A stretch of 64,000 nucleotides of DNA from Lederbergia citrisecunda (GTDB taxonomy: Bacteria > Bacillota > Bacilli > Bacillales > Bacillaceae_C). The notes below the pieces were generated by a model. That model did not search any database, was not told the origin of the DNA, and worked only from the letters and a program-made list of their open reading frames with translations. The position numbers were made by a program, and so were the translations under genes. Shown piece after piece: positions 16,518 through 25,668 of this stretch. Numbering within the stretch: the first letter of the stretch is position 1; the number at the start of each line of letters is the position of its first letter. The stretch is taken from positions 2,137,481-2,201,480 of the forward strand of contig NZ_JAGYPJ010000001.1 of assembly GCF_018343695.1 (NCBI RefSeq), read 5' to 3'.

Positions 16518-17306
16518 ATGAATGTGCGTGCAATATTTATTGATATGGATGGTACACTACTACAAGCCTCAAACAACATTTCCGGTCGAAATATGGAAGC
16601 CATTTATAGACTCATTAATCAGGGAGTCATGGTTTTTCTAGCTACTGGTCGACATTATGAAATAACCGCTCCTTACCATAAAGAAATTGGATTACGAACT
16701 CCAATGATCTGTTTGAATGGTGCGGCTATTCACGATGCAGAGACAGGAAGAGCTATGCAAATGAAAACCCTCCGACTGAACGAGGAACGATTCCACCATC
16801 TGACAGCTGAAAATCCTTGTAATGTTATTATTCATACAGCAAATGGGTTTTATTGTAAGGAAACAAATGAAGAAATAGACTATTGGATAAAAGTTGGGAA
16901 AATTCCACCACAGTATATTGGAGATTTAAGACAGGCAAAATACCAAGATGTGCTTAAATATAGTGTTCGAACAGATGCACCAAGTCCTGAATTATCCGCT
17001 TTGTTTAAAAAGGAAGCAGAAGTCATAAATTGGAATGACGGGTTTGAACTGGTTGCTCCTAATGTTTCCAAATGGTCTGCGATAAAAAGCTTACTTTTCG
17101 AGTTACGAATTAGTCCAAATGAAGTCGTAGCCATTGGAGACGGACCTAATGATATAGAGATGCTTCGTCATGTCGGCACTGGTGTCGCAATGGGGAACGC
17201 TAGCGAAGAGGTTAAAGCAGTAGCTGATTTTGTTACAGGACACCACGAAAATGATGGATTAGCCGAGTTTATAGAACGTTATCTTCATGAATCATATGTG
17301 GTTTAG
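16518..17306 (+). CDS. Cof-type HAD-superfamily phosphatase
   Basis: A 262-residue HAD hydrolase of the Cof/YidA class (type IIB cap). Motif I is DMDGTLL near the N-terminus (nucleophile Asp plus acid/base Asp), motif II lies near LATGR, and motif III/IV is IGDGPNDIEML near 207-217. These enzymes remove phosphate from sugar phosphates or related metabolites; the substrate is unknown. I choose the ATG at 16518, 7-8 nt from GAGGAGG, over an upstream ATG at 16482 that overlaps that site. A hairpin terminator follows. Confidence 0.92.
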   Translation: MNVRAIFIDMDGTLLQASNNISGRNMEAIYRLINQGVMVFLATGRHYEITAPYHKEIGLRTPMICLNGAAIHDAETGRAMQMKTLRLNEERFHHLTAENPCNVIIHTANGFYCKETNEEIDYWIKVGKIPPQYIGDLRQAKYQDVLKYSVRTDAPSPELSALFKKEAEVINWNDGFELVAPNVSKWSAIKSLLFELRISPNEVVAIGDGPNDIEMLRHVGTGVAMGNASEEVKAVADFVTGHHENDGLAEFIERYLHESYVV

Positions 17307-17334
17307 GATTACTATAAAATAATTAATTGTTATA

Positions 17335-17385
17335 AAAAAGTGACAGGTGTGATCTATTTCGTTAGATTTCATACCTGTCATTTTT
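17335..17385 (+). terminator. Terminator of the HAD phosphatase gene
   Basis: TGACAGGT (17341-17348) and ACCTGTCA (17373-17380), followed by TTTTT. Confidence 0.8.
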
Positions 17386-17543
17386 AATCATCTAACATTT
17401 TCGTTCATGTATTGGTTGGTTTTCATCAATATCAACTACTCTAGAATTACTAATTACTCCTAATTATCAATATTCGAACTGTTGCACACCTAATTAGGAT
17501 GTTCATGGTATAATTACCCAAAAAGTTGGAGGTACTTTTGTAT

Positions 17544-17723
17544 ATGGGTAATATTCTATTTGTCATAATTTATTTACTTCTCCTTTTAGGAGCTGTTTCA
17601 TTCATACTATTCATTAGAGCAATGCTTATTAATGCTAAGGCGAAAAATAGTGCTTCTGATGATATTAATAATAAATTAGATAGAATTATCCAATTGCTCG
17701 AAAAGCAAGATAAACAAATCTAA
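17544..17723 (+). CDS. Small membrane protein, DUF4083-like
   Basis: A 59-residue protein: one membrane helix (about 4-27) followed by a charged, coiled-coil-like tail (NNKLDRIIQLLEKQDKQI). This layout resembles DUF4083 proteins of Bacillus, whose function is unknown. ATG at 17544 about 10 nt after GGAGGT; an in-frame TTG at 17526 overlaps the ribosome site. It stands alone with its own terminator. Confidence 0.65.
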   Translation: MGNILFVIIYLLLLLGAVSFILFIRAMLINAKAKNSASDDINNKLDRIIQLLEKQDKQI

Positions 17724-17731
17724 ATTATTTT

Positions 17732-17762
17732 GATGCTCTGTAGGTTAGAGCATCTTTTTTTC
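17732..17762 (+). terminator. Terminator of the DUF4083-like gene
   Basis: GATGCTCT and AGAGCATC flank a 7-nt loop and are followed by TTTTTTTT. Confidence 0.85.
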
Positions 17763-17873
17763 ATCTATTGCACATAATATGTCTGCTCCGAAACACACAT
17801 TTTATTGATAGAATCACTATTAATTCATCTATCCAACCATATAATTAATTAATTATTGAAAGGAGGATAAAAA

Positions 17874-18046
17874 ATGAAGCGTAATACTTTACACCACGAC
17901 ATAAAGAGCATAATGAGCGCGTTAGAGCATTCCATAGAAATCACGAAATTCAGATAAAACGGGGTAAAAATGGGAACGGGCTGTTGGCTAAATGGGAAAG
18001 AATATTTTATAACAAAGTAATCGTTCCTTTAAAAACTGTGAAATAA
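17874..18046 (+). pseudogene. Small basic protein gene with a one-base frameshift
   Basis: AGGAGG precedes ATG at 17874, giving MKRNTLHHDIK. After about 12 codons the sense frame shifts and continues as ERVRAFHRNHEIQIKRGKNG, then NGLLAKWERIFYNKVIVPLK to TAA at 18044-18046. The 173-nt span is one base short of a 57-codon gene, and a terminator follows directly (18059-18088). The product would be strongly basic. A one-base sequencing error is possible. Family not recognised. Confidence 0.5.
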
Positions 18047-18058
18047 TTTTTTGTATTT

Positions 18059-18088
18059 CTGTTCCATTTCGGAGCAGTTATTTTTTTT
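18059..18088 (+). terminator. Terminator after the small basic gene
   Basis: CTGTTCC and GGAGCAG flank a 5-nt loop, followed by TTATTTTTTTT. Confidence 0.65.
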
Positions 18089-18367
18089 GAGAAATTTTGG
18101 TACTATTAACACAATCCAATGAATATTGGTCTAGAACAAATACTACTAAGAGTACAAGCACGAAAACTCCAGCCACCCCTACCTGATGCACCCTATTACT
18201 TATTATATTATGAATTGATTACCCCTGCTTATCTAATTGATATGTAGGAGACATTTCATTTTAATTCTAATTACCTTTAATAACATCTCATATGATTAAT
18301 ATTTGTAATACAATTATTGTATATAAAAATGAAATTGACTATTGTTAATTAAATTGGGAGTGATGTA

Positions 18368-18634
18368 TTGAAGAGGTCAATTATTGGCGGTTTTTTAATG
18401 TTTAACGGAACTCTAATCTGTTTAACTATAATAATACTGGCTGTTAACTATTTTCCCAAAGTCAGTGAATATAGAGGAACTGAACTATGGTTTATTATTT
18501 TTGGTGCAACAGATATAGATAATGCACAAAGTTTATATTTAGGCATCCCATTCTCCGCCGGAATCATCTCATTCTTTTTAGGATTTATCGTTTTGATATT
18601 TGAATATTTCAGTAAAGATAAAGATAAGCTTTAG
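18368..18634 (+). CDS. Small membrane protein, unknown function
   Basis: An 88-residue protein with two membrane helices (about 6-28 and 58-80) and a polar loop between (YRGTELWFIIFGATDIDNAQ), ending in a charged tail FSKDKDKL. The start is TTG, about 7 nt after GGGAGTGA. No family recognised; a single gene with no operon partner. Confidence 0.6.
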   Translation: MKRSIIGGFLMFNGTLICLTIIILAVNYFPKVSEYRGTELWFIIFGATDIDNAQSLYLGIPFSAGIISFFLGFIVLIFEYFSKDKDKL

Positions 18635-18838
18635 TACTTTTCGATTCATATTCGTACTGCGAAGAAAATACACTAAATTTCTCATTGTCTAATATTTTTT
18701 CTTAGATGTTCCATCAATATTGATCTGTATAACTCCCTAGAAACATTAAAATCATATCAAATAAGGATTTTGTCATAGTCTATTAATGTATTTCCATAAG
18801 TATAATAAAATGATCTTAATACAAAGGGGTTGTTCCTT

Positions 18839-19282
18839 ATGAGTCTACGCATCTCCAACATTGATATTGCACCAGATGCACTGAAGATTATGTTAGATAT
18901 GGAGAAGTACACTAAGAAGTCTTCAATTAATCAAACTACTAGAGAGTTGATCAAAATTAGGGCTTCTCAAATTAACGGTTGTGCAAATTGTATCAATATG
19001 CATACATCCGATGCTCGTAAGTTGGGGGAAACGGAACAAAGAATTTATTGTTTAAATGCCTGGGAAGAATGCGATTTTTATTCACCTGAAGAAAAAGTTG
19101 CTTTAGAACTTACTGAGCATATTACCTTGATACCAACAAAACGAGTTCCTGATGACTTACACAACCGTGTCCGAGAACATTATGATGAGAAACAATATGT
19201 TGATCTAATTCTTATTATTAATCAAATAAACAGTTGGAATAGACTCTCTATTGCTTTGGGTCAAACACCAACAAAGATTTAA
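18839..19282 (+). CDS. Carboxymuconolactone decarboxylase-family (AhpD-like) protein
   Basis: A 147-residue protein with the AhpD/CMD core: LIKIRASQINGCANCINMHT at about 39-58 carries the C-x-x-C...H motif (CANC followed by H) used by alkylhydroperoxidase-type enzymes. It probably works in peroxide detoxification or as a peroxidase partner; the substrate is unknown. ATG at 18839 follows AAAGGGG by 11 nt; a TTG at 18830 is an alternative but too close to that site. Confidence 0.9.
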   Translation: MSLRISNIDIAPDALKIMLDMEKYTKKSSINQTTRELIKIRASQINGCANCINMHTSDARKLGETEQRIYCLNAWEECDFYSPEEKVALELTEHITLIPTKRVPDDLHNRVREHYDEKQYVDLILIINQINSWNRLSIALGQTPTKI

Positions 19283-19297
19283 TTTTCTTAACTTTAC

Positions 19298-19324
19298 GAA
19301 CATCCTATGATGTTCTTTTTTTTA
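19298..19324 (+). terminator. Terminator of the AhpD-like gene
   Basis: GAACATC and GATGTTC flank a 4-nt loop, followed by TTTTTTTT. Confidence 0.8.
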
Positions 19325-19513
19325 TTTATTTTGTTGTACAATTTTTACCAAAACGAGTTTTCTAACATATCAGAGCAAGGCAAAATACATTTTAGTAAAT
19401 ACCCTCCCTAAAAATGCCTTGCTATATAATTTTATAAAATAGCTAATATTCAAGTTTAATAACCCCAATGACATAGTATTTAAAAAGCTGCTGCTCTAAT
19501 TGCACAACCGCTA

Positions 19514-19951
19514 TTAGTTATTATGATAAGGATTTGGACTTGTATTTTTCGTTATGTAATCAATTAAAAAATCCCTATCCTCTGGAAATGATAATTTTAG
19601 AGTCTTTATTTCATCTGTATTTTTCCATGCAATATCGTAAATTAGATTATCTGGATCTTGAATTATTCTTTTTCCACCAACTATCCTTACAAAAAAATAA
19701 TGAACTTCAAAAGTTATATTAAGATGTTCATAACTTCCTCTTTTTATCTTTATTTCTTCAATAATTTTTGCAGAATACCCCGTTTCTTCTTCAATTTCTC
19801 TAATACAACATTCTTCGAACGTTTCCTCATGTTCTTTTCCTCCCGATGGAATAGACCATGTTTTTTCTTCTTCAGGTTTTCCTTGTAAGACCATTAATAG
19901 TTCATTTTTCTCATTTATACATACGCCTGATGAACCAAACCATTCTTGCAT
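19514..19951 (-). CDS. NUDIX hydrolase
   Basis: A 145-residue NUDIX protein. The box runs GGKEHEETFEECCIREIEEE then TGY at about 37-59, matching Gx5Ex7REUxEExGU. N-terminal QEWFGSSGVCINEKNELLMV is the usual first strand pair. Substrate unknown. It differs clearly from the NUDIX gene at 11693-12208, so the two are not a recent duplication. ATG after AGGAGG; single gene. Confidence 0.88.
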   Translation of the reverse strand: MQEWFGSSGVCINEKNELLMVLQGKPEEEKTWSIPSGGKEHEETFEECCIREIEEETGYSAKIIEEIKIKRGSYEHLNITFEVHYFFVRIVGGKRIIQDPDNLIYDIAWKNTDEIKTLKLSFPEDRDFLIDYITKNTSPNPYHNN

Positions 19952-20217
19952 AATAAATAACCTCCTTTGTTACTTATTAACTGTTTAACTAATACTTTTC
20001 TTATGAAGTCCCTTCTTCCAACTAGTCTCCTGTAATATTCTAGTACGCTATTCTGTATTACTACTTATAATCCTTCTTTCATTAACTTTTAGTTGAACAA
20101 GAAATTATTTAATAACTCATATGATTTGTTACAAAAATAGTCTCTTTCTAATATTAGTTTTATCTCCTTTTGGAGAAGATTGTAAATGAATGCCCAACTT
20201 TAAAAGGGAGGATGATG

Positions 20218-21183
20218 ATGAAAGCACTCGTATTTGAAAAGTTTGGCGGACCTGAAGTACTTCAATACAAAGATATTCCTGACCCGATCATAAAGGAAAA
20301 GGAATTGTTAGTACGAATGAAAGTAATTGGTCTGAATTTCGCTGATATATACAGAAGAAAAGGAAATTATCATTTAGTAGGGACCCCTCCATACATATTG
20401 GGATATGAAGGATCAGGTATCGTGGAGCAAGTTGGTAAAGATACCACGAAATATAAAGTTGGTGACCGTGTTGGATTTGCAGATGTGCCGTTCGCCAACG
20501 CTGAGCTTGTCGCAGTACCTGAAGAAAGAGCGATCCCATTACCTGAAAAAATATCATTTGAAACGGCATCCTCTGTTTTATTGCAAGGTTTAACAGCACA
20601 ATACTTAACAAAAGACAGTTATGAAATTAAAGATGGAGATACCATCCTCATTCATGCTGCAGCTGGTGGAGTCGGTCAAAATCTCATTCAAATATGTAAA
20701 CAACTAGGCGGGAAAGTGATCGGTCTTACTTCCTCAGTGGAAAAGTCCAAAACTGCATTATCACTGGGAGCAGATCATGTCTTTTTATACAAAGAAGAGT
20801 GGGCTCAAAAAGTAAAAGAAGTAACAGATGGGCTTGGTGTAAATGTTGTATATGATTCAGTAGGCTCTACTTTAAAGAGTAGCTTTGAGGCTTTAATAAT
20901 CGGCGGGACTGTTGTATTTTTTGGAATGTCTGGAGGCAATCCTGATCCAGTAGATCCACGTATGCTTATGGACACTTCCAAAACCTTGACCGGAGGCGAC
21001 CTGTGGAATGTCCTGACTTCCTATGAAGAAAGAAAAGCACGATCGCTACAGCTATTTGACTGGATAACAAAAGGAAAATTAAAAATAACTAAGCCAACTA
21101 TTTTTCGTTTAGAAAACGGTTCAAAAGCACATTTATTACTAGAGAGTCGAAAAAGTATAGGAAAGATATTATTGAAACCTTGA
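20218..21183 (+). CDS. Zinc-type alcohol dehydrogenase-like quinone oxidoreductase
   Basis: A 321-residue MDR-superfamily NADPH:quinone reductase. It has a GroES-like N-terminal domain (GLNFADIYRRKGNY near 38-51) and a Rossmann domain with the AAAGGVGQNLIQICKQLG loop near 143-160. No zinc-ligand cysteines are evident, as in QOR-type enzymes. I choose the ATG at 20218, 7 nt after GGGAGG; two ATGs just upstream are also possible. The TGA stop is part of the apparent IS200/IS605 right end that follows, so the native stop may have been replaced. Confidence 0.9.
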   Translation: MKALVFEKFGGPEVLQYKDIPDPIIKEKELLVRMKVIGLNFADIYRRKGNYHLVGTPPYILGYEGSGIVEQVGKDTTKYKVGDRVGFADVPFANAELVAVPEERAIPLPEKISFETASSVLLQGLTAQYLTKDSYEIKDGDTILIHAAAGGVGQNLIQICKQLGGKVIGLTSSVEKSKTALSLGADHVFLYKEEWAQKVKEVTDGLGVNVVYDSVGSTLKSSFEALIIGGTVVFFGMSGGNPDPVDPRMLMDTSKTLTGGDLWNVLTSYEERKARSLQLFDWITKGKLKITKPTIFRLENGSKAHLLLESRKSIGKILLKP

Positions 21184-21285
21184 ACTTTCCCCCACTTAGC
21201 TAACGCTTGAAGTGGGGGATACCTGCGAACACCAGTGTAACTGCCAATTATCTTTCAGGGTCTAACTATCGCTCCGACGGTCAAT
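21181..21285 (-). mobile_element. Orphan IS200/IS605-type right end with TnpB guide-RNA-like scaffold
   Basis: The minus strand reads GACCGTCGGAGCGATAGTTA, then GACCCTG, a spacer, TGTTCGCAGGTAT, the hairpin CCCCCACTT...AAGTGGGGG with loop CAAGCGTTAGCT, and AAAGTTCAA. This resembles the right end and omega-RNA scaffold of IS605/IS1341-type elements in Bacillus. No tnpA or tnpB is present. It fills the space between two convergent genes and supplies the stop codon of one. The hairpin would also work as a transcription terminator. Boundaries are approximate. Confidence 0.6.
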
Positions 21286-22783
21286 TTGGTTGTTTTTTAT
21301 AATACGTACGAAATACCTCTTCCATCATAAGATAATCTTTTGAATAAGCTGATTGGTAAGCAGAATGATTTCCTTCATTTGGAGTGATTTCCATACGAAA
21401 TTGATTACTGATCTTATCAATGGCTTCTTGTTCATCACGATATATTCCACTGCCAATACCGGCCGCCATAGCAGCACCTAATAAAGTGGACTCGCTTATA
21501 TCAGGAATAGAATATGTACATCCTGACACATCTGCTTTAATTTGCATCCAATATTTATTTTTCGTACCACCACCTACTGCCACTACCTTCGTAATCTCTT
21601 TTCCTGCAATTTCTTCAGCAGCTTTTTGAATTAATTTCAGTTGATAAGCGGTACCCTCGAGCATTGACTTAATGATGTCTTTTCTCCCATGGTTTTTCTC
21701 TAAACCGATAAAAGCAGCTTTCGCATAAGGATTAGGATTCGGTGCCCCACTTCCAGATAAATAAGGAAAATATAATATTCCCGTCGGTCCTTCTGAAGCT
21801 TCCTCGAGCAAACGAAGCATTTCGTCATATGTTAATTGAGTTTCTGAAACTTGAGATCGTATCCATTCGATTGAACCACCTGAAGAAGGATTTCCCCCCA
21901 TCCAAAAATAACGGTCTTTCACGACGTGGCATCCATAAGATAAACCTGATTTGAATTCCTTTTCTCCAAGTTTGCGCTCCTTAAAAGCTCCGACTAACGT
22001 TTCAGCCGTCCCCATTGAATCAAGAACCGTTTCAGGGTTAACCGCTCCAACAGCCAAAGCTGCACAAACGTGATCATGACCTGAAACAGCTACAGGTGTC
22101 CCTTTTGACAACCCGTATTCAATACAATCTTGGTTATTTACCTCTCCAATTGGTGTGCCAGCAAGCTGAGCATCAGGAAATAATGTTTCTTCTAAACCGA
22201 ATGTATTTAACCAAGGAGCATCCCATATTTTCTCATCGATTCGAAATCCATATGTTCTCGCTGCAAGTGAATAATCTGTTCCAAATTCTCCTGTTAGTTT
22301 AAAAGCAATAAAATCCGATGCAGATAGCCAAACGGCATCCTTTGTAATATCAGAATCATGCTTTTTTAACCATAATATCTTTGGCAACCCATATTTAAAG
22401 CTCGGCGGCAAACCTGATTTGGAAAAGCGCTCGATTGGATCGGATGACTTAAAAATGTACTCTGTTTCCTCCATTGCTCGTTTATCGAACCACGGAATCA
22501 TTTCGGTTTTAGGCAATTTAGACTTTCTATCTATAAGCAGCCCTGTTTCTGCCATACTTGTAATACCTATGACTGCAACAGATTGTTTATAATCCACTAT
22601 CGCTTCTTTTATATTCGCAGAAACAATTTCCCATATTTCGTTTGGATCATAAAAAGCTTGGCCATTCTCTCGATAATGGGCTTTTGTCGCTCTGCTAACG
22701 ATTTTCATACATTTACCAGTTTCATCAAATACAGCTGCCTTACAATTTGTAGTCCCTATATCAATCCCTAGTAGCATCTTCAT
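21281..22783 (-). CDS. FGGY-family carbohydrate kinase
   Basis: A 500-residue sugar kinase. The N-terminal ATP-phosphate loop is DIGTTNCKAAVFD (7-19), the catalytic-base region VSGHDHVCAAL lies near 235, and the C-terminal adenosine segment VAVGGGTKNKYWMQIKADV near 395-413. FGGY kinases phosphorylate pentuloses, glycerol, gluconate and others; the substrate cannot be read here. ATG after GGAGGT. It is the last gene of a ROK kinase-SIS-FGGY operon. The stop codon touches the IS200/IS605-like remnant. Confidence 0.9.
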   Translation of the reverse strand: MKMLLGIDIGTTNCKAAVFDETGKCMKIVSRATKAHYRENGQAFYDPNEIWEIVSANIKEAIVDYKQSVAVIGITSMAETGLLIDRKSKLPKTEMIPWFDKRAMEETEYIFKSSDPIERFSKSGLPPSFKYGLPKILWLKKHDSDITKDAVWLSASDFIAFKLTGEFGTDYSLAARTYGFRIDEKIWDAPWLNTFGLEETLFPDAQLAGTPIGEVNNQDCIEYGLSKGTPVAVSGHDHVCAALAVGAVNPETVLDSMGTAETLVGAFKERKLGEKEFKSGLSYGCHVVKDRYFWMGGNPSSGGSIEWIRSQVSETQLTYDEMLRLLEEASEGPTGILYFPYLSGSGAPNPNPYAKAAFIGLEKNHGRKDIIKSMLEGTAYQLKLIQKAAEEIAGKEITKVVAVGGGTKNKYWMQIKADVSGCTYSIPDISESTLLGAAMAAGIGSGIYRDEQEAIDKISNQFRMEITPNEGNHSAYQSAYSKDYLMMEEVFRTYYKKQPN

Positions 22784-22873
22784 GAATCATACCTCCAACA
22801 TTTTTCAACACTTTTTCTCATTAGGATTTATTGACAAGTTAAACACGTCCTAACCTATATACTCTAAAAAATG

Positions 22874-23461
22874 TCACTTTGCTAATAATGCCCCTTCTCT
22901 CTCATTTTCTTTCCTTAAATATTGTGAGATTACGTGATTCACATACATATGAACATCCTCTACTACTCCATAATCACTTGATGGAATAACAAGCGAAATA
23001 TCCGAAAGAACTTTCATTCTTCCTCCTTTTTCTCCTACTAATGATATTACCTGTGCCCCAGAATCTTTTGCATATTGAAATGCTCGGACTACATTTTCAG
23101 AGTTTCCTGATACAGAGAGGCCAATGACGATATCGCCGGGATTTAAGAAATTTTTTAGCTGTTCCACGAAAATATCCGAATAACTCATATCATTCCCATA
23201 GGCTGTCATAAGAGGGACTTGGTCCGTTAAACTAAATATACGTAACCTTTTAACCCCATTCACATTAACTCCTTTTCCAAGATCACATGCCCAGTGAGAT
23301 GCTGAAGCAGCACTTCCGCCATTACCCATTACAAAAATTTGTTGATTATTTTCAGTTGAGTTTTTAATTTTCTCGTAAATTTTTTCAATAACATTAATAT
23401 CTAGCTGTTGAATCACATTTAACCATTCAGCTTGATATTCAATATAGTAGGATCGAAACAA
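22874..23461 (-). CDS. SIS-domain phosphosugar isomerase, GmhA-like
   Basis: A 195-residue SIS protein of the GmhA/DiaA type. The nucleotide/sugar-phosphate loop FVMGNGGSAASASHWACDLG (43-62) and the second site IGLSVSGNSENVVRA (112-127) are well kept; the C-terminal VVEDVHMYVNHVI is typical of sedoheptulose-7-phosphate isomerases. The likely reaction is aldose/ketose phosphate isomerisation. The start is TTG after GGAGCTGAG, 17 nt downstream of the ROK gene. No other heptose-synthesis gene is nearby, so a catabolic role with the two kinases is more likely. Confidence 0.85.
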   Translation of the reverse strand: MFRSYYIEYQAEWLNVIQQLDINVIEKIYEKIKNSTENNQQIFVMGNGGSAASASHWACDLGKGVNVNGVKRLRIFSLTDQVPLMTAYGNDMSYSDIFVEQLKNFLNPGDIVIGLSVSGNSENVVRAFQYAKDSGAQVISLVGEKGGRMKVLSDISLVIPSSDYGVVEDVHMYVNHVISQYLRKENEREGALLAK

Positions 23462-23478
23462 TTATGCTCAGCTCCTTA

Positions 23479-24405
23479 TCATTCATTTGCATATATCAAA
23501 CTAGCAGCACCAATTAACCCTGCTTCATAACCAAGTGCCGTCTTTAAAATAGGTATGTTTTTATTCTTTTCATCTATGACGGCTGAATGAAATGTATTGC
23601 GTATATGTGGTTCAAGTAGGTCTAATGATAAACTAACTCCACCACCGATAATAATCGCCCCGGGATTTAATACATTTGCTGCATAAGAAAATGCTCGACC
23701 TATGTACTCGCCAGCTTGTCTATAAATGTCTAAGGCTATTTTATTTCCATAATAGGCTAATTGTGCAACGTTTTTAGCTGTTGCTGGAATAAGCTTCTCC
23801 TTCTCCGCCATCTTTGCAATTGCTGTACCTGATGCGTGTGCCTCTAAGCATCCACTATTGCCACATCCACAAAGATTCCCATTCTCCCATTCAACTACTA
23901 AATGCCCAATCTCTCCTGCAATGAAATGCTCTCCCTCGTAAATGTTGCGGTTAATAATAATTCCACCGCCAATCCCAGTGCTGATCGTTACCCAAAGGAA
24001 ATTTTGAAATTTCTTTCCTTTTCCAAATACAAGTTCTCCTAATGCACACGCGTTTACATCATTTGCAATTCGAATCGGTATTCCTGGCCATTTTTCTTGA
24101 AGATTATTTTTAACAGGAACATTTTTCCAACCAGAATACGGTGCATGGAGCAATAATCCTTTATTTGGATCCGCTAATCCCGGCACATTCACACCAATCC
24201 CATATAATGATTGATCATTAATGCCTATTTGTTTCATACAATTACTCAAAGTTTCTATACATTTTTCAATATGAGTTTTGGGATCATCTTTGATATCGGT
24301 TGGAAATTGTTGACTAACCAAAATGCTTCCAGAGTGATCCACTAGACCTATCAGAGTCTTTGTTCCACCAATATCTATTCCCGCCACTATTTTTGGATAA
24401 TACAT
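23479..24405 (-). CDS. ROK-family sugar kinase
   Basis: A 308-residue ROK kinase. ATP loop DIGGTKTLIGLVD near 10-22, catalytic Asp in RIANDVNACALGE, and the zinc-binding ROK signature CGCGNSGCLEAHASG near 178-192 are present. It has no N-terminal helix-turn-helix, so it is an enzyme rather than a repressor. Glucokinase or N-acyl-hexosamine kinase activity is possible. First gene of the operon with the SIS and FGGY genes; no regulator is adjacent. Confidence 0.92.
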   Translation of the reverse strand: MYYPKIVAGIDIGGTKTLIGLVDHSGSILVSQQFPTDIKDDPKTHIEKCIETLSNCMKQIGINDQSLYGIGVNVPGLADPNKGLLLHAPYSGWKNVPVKNNLQEKWPGIPIRIANDVNACALGELVFGKGKKFQNFLWVTISTGIGGGIIINRNIYEGEHFIAGEIGHLVVEWENGNLCGCGNSGCLEAHASGTAIAKMAEKEKLIPATAKNVAQLAYYGNKIALDIYRQAGEYIGRAFSYAANVLNPGAIIIGGGVSLSLDLLEPHIRNTFHSAVIDEKNKNIPILKTALGYEAGLIGAASLIYANE

Positions 24406-24629
24406 GCTTTCTCACTCCTAACATTAGGTTTTTTCAATCTGTTATGTCCAACTTTAAAATTTAATAGTCTTTGTATAAACATGTTTATCATCACTAAAGG
24501 TCTAATAGACGATGATTCTAGTGACTTTATTCTATTAGTATATGTTTGCGCTATCATTGTCAACGAAAAAATATTTTTAAATTAGCAAGATTTCAACTAT
24601 TTTTAATATTCCTTTTCCACTATTAAAAG

Positions 24630-24660
24630 CCATAAAGCTGCCAATCTTGTAGCATTATGG
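24630..24660 (-). terminator. Probable terminator downstream of the amidase gene
   Basis: CCATAAAGCT and AGCATTATGG pair with one mismatch; on the minus strand CTTTTAAT follows. Weak T tract. Confidence 0.45.
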
Positions 24661-24669
24661 ATGATGAGT

Positions 24670-25668
24670 CTACAACTTCTCTACGTTCTGTGGATTTGCT
24701 GTAATATATGTGCCACTTTTTAATGCGTACATTTTCGAACCATTTACTGTAAGCGTGTCAACTACCGTAAACACATCCCCTATTTTTACAGTTCCTTCAC
24801 GAGCATTCCAGTCCGGTTTGTTGTAGTACCACAATTCATTTGCCTTCACTTTGATTAGGAATGTATTTTGAGGTTTTGTCCTCGTATTATTTTTGGAGTT
24901 TATCCAGCTGCCAGGGCTTCCTTTTACTTTCGTTACGTTAATCATTCCCTCGAATCGGTTGAAAACGAAATAATCTCCTTTTTCTACCTTGGTTTTCTTA
25001 TTTACTTCCGCTTTTGCGTCTGCTGCTGTGTAGTAGCCATCTAATGTTTTATTTACTTTGTACCTTTCATTACTCATTTCTCCCTTAGACGAAGAAACAA
25101 CCGACACTTGTTCCGCACTTTTCTTCCTTAAATTCAACGCTTTTTCTAATCCGTTTGCATGACCTCTCGCTATCTTGTCCAAAAAAGAGGATTGACTTAA
25201 TTGGTTTACATCGTGTGCATTGTCAATGAAACCATTTTCGGTTAATACGCTTTGCATATGAGATTCTCGAACCATATGAAAATCAGCTTCTTTTTTTCCA
25301 CGATCCATAAATCCAGTCGCTTTTATTACTTCGTTGTGGAGGATATTACGTTTTTGGTTTGTAGCAGTTCGACTAGGGAAATTTCCTATATAAATAAAGC
25401 TTTCAAAACCTGTCCCCCCACTCGCGTTAATATGGATAGATAGTAAAAAATCCGCTTTCCAAACATTTGCTGTATTAGTTCTTGCCTTTAAGGATACGCT
25501 TTGATCACCTGTACGGCTCATCTTTACTTGTACATCGTCGTATTCAAGTAATAATATTTTTTCAATTCTTTTGGCAATGTTTAACGTCAAATCTTTCTCG
25601 CGTAATCCAAATCCAGTGGCTCCAGAGTCAGAACCGCCGTGTCCCGGGTCAATAAAGATTTTCACCAC
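24670..25668 (-). CDS. N-acetylmuramoyl-L-alanine amidase (Amidase_3)
   Basis: A 332-residue zinc amidase that cuts the bond between muramic acid and L-alanine in peptidoglycan. The catalytic domain fills about 1-180: DPGHGG with ligand His10, Glu in REKDLTLNI, His in LLSIHINASGG, and the catalytic Glu in LTENGFIDN. The C-terminal 120 residues look like a cell-wall-binding/SH3b-like region with repeated KVNKTLDGYYTAADA-type strands. No signal peptide is visible, as in phage or prophage-like and some spore amidases (compare CwlV/XlyB). It stands alone. Confidence 0.9.
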   Translation of the reverse strand: MVKIFIDPGHGGSDSGATGFGLREKDLTLNIAKRIEKILLLEYDDVQVKMSRTGDQSVSLKARTNTANVWKADFLLSIHINASGGTGFESFIYIGNFPSRTATNQKRNILHNEVIKATGFMDRGKKEADFHMVRESHMQSVLTENGFIDNAHDVNQLSQSSFLDKIARGHANGLEKALNLRKKSAEQVSVVSSSKGEMSNERYKVNKTLDGYYTAADAKAEVNKKTKVEKGDYFVFNRFEGMINVTKVKGSPGSWINSKNNTRTKPQNTFLIKVKANELWYYNKPDWNAREGTVKIGDVFTVVDTLTVNGSKMYALKSGTYITANPQNVEKL

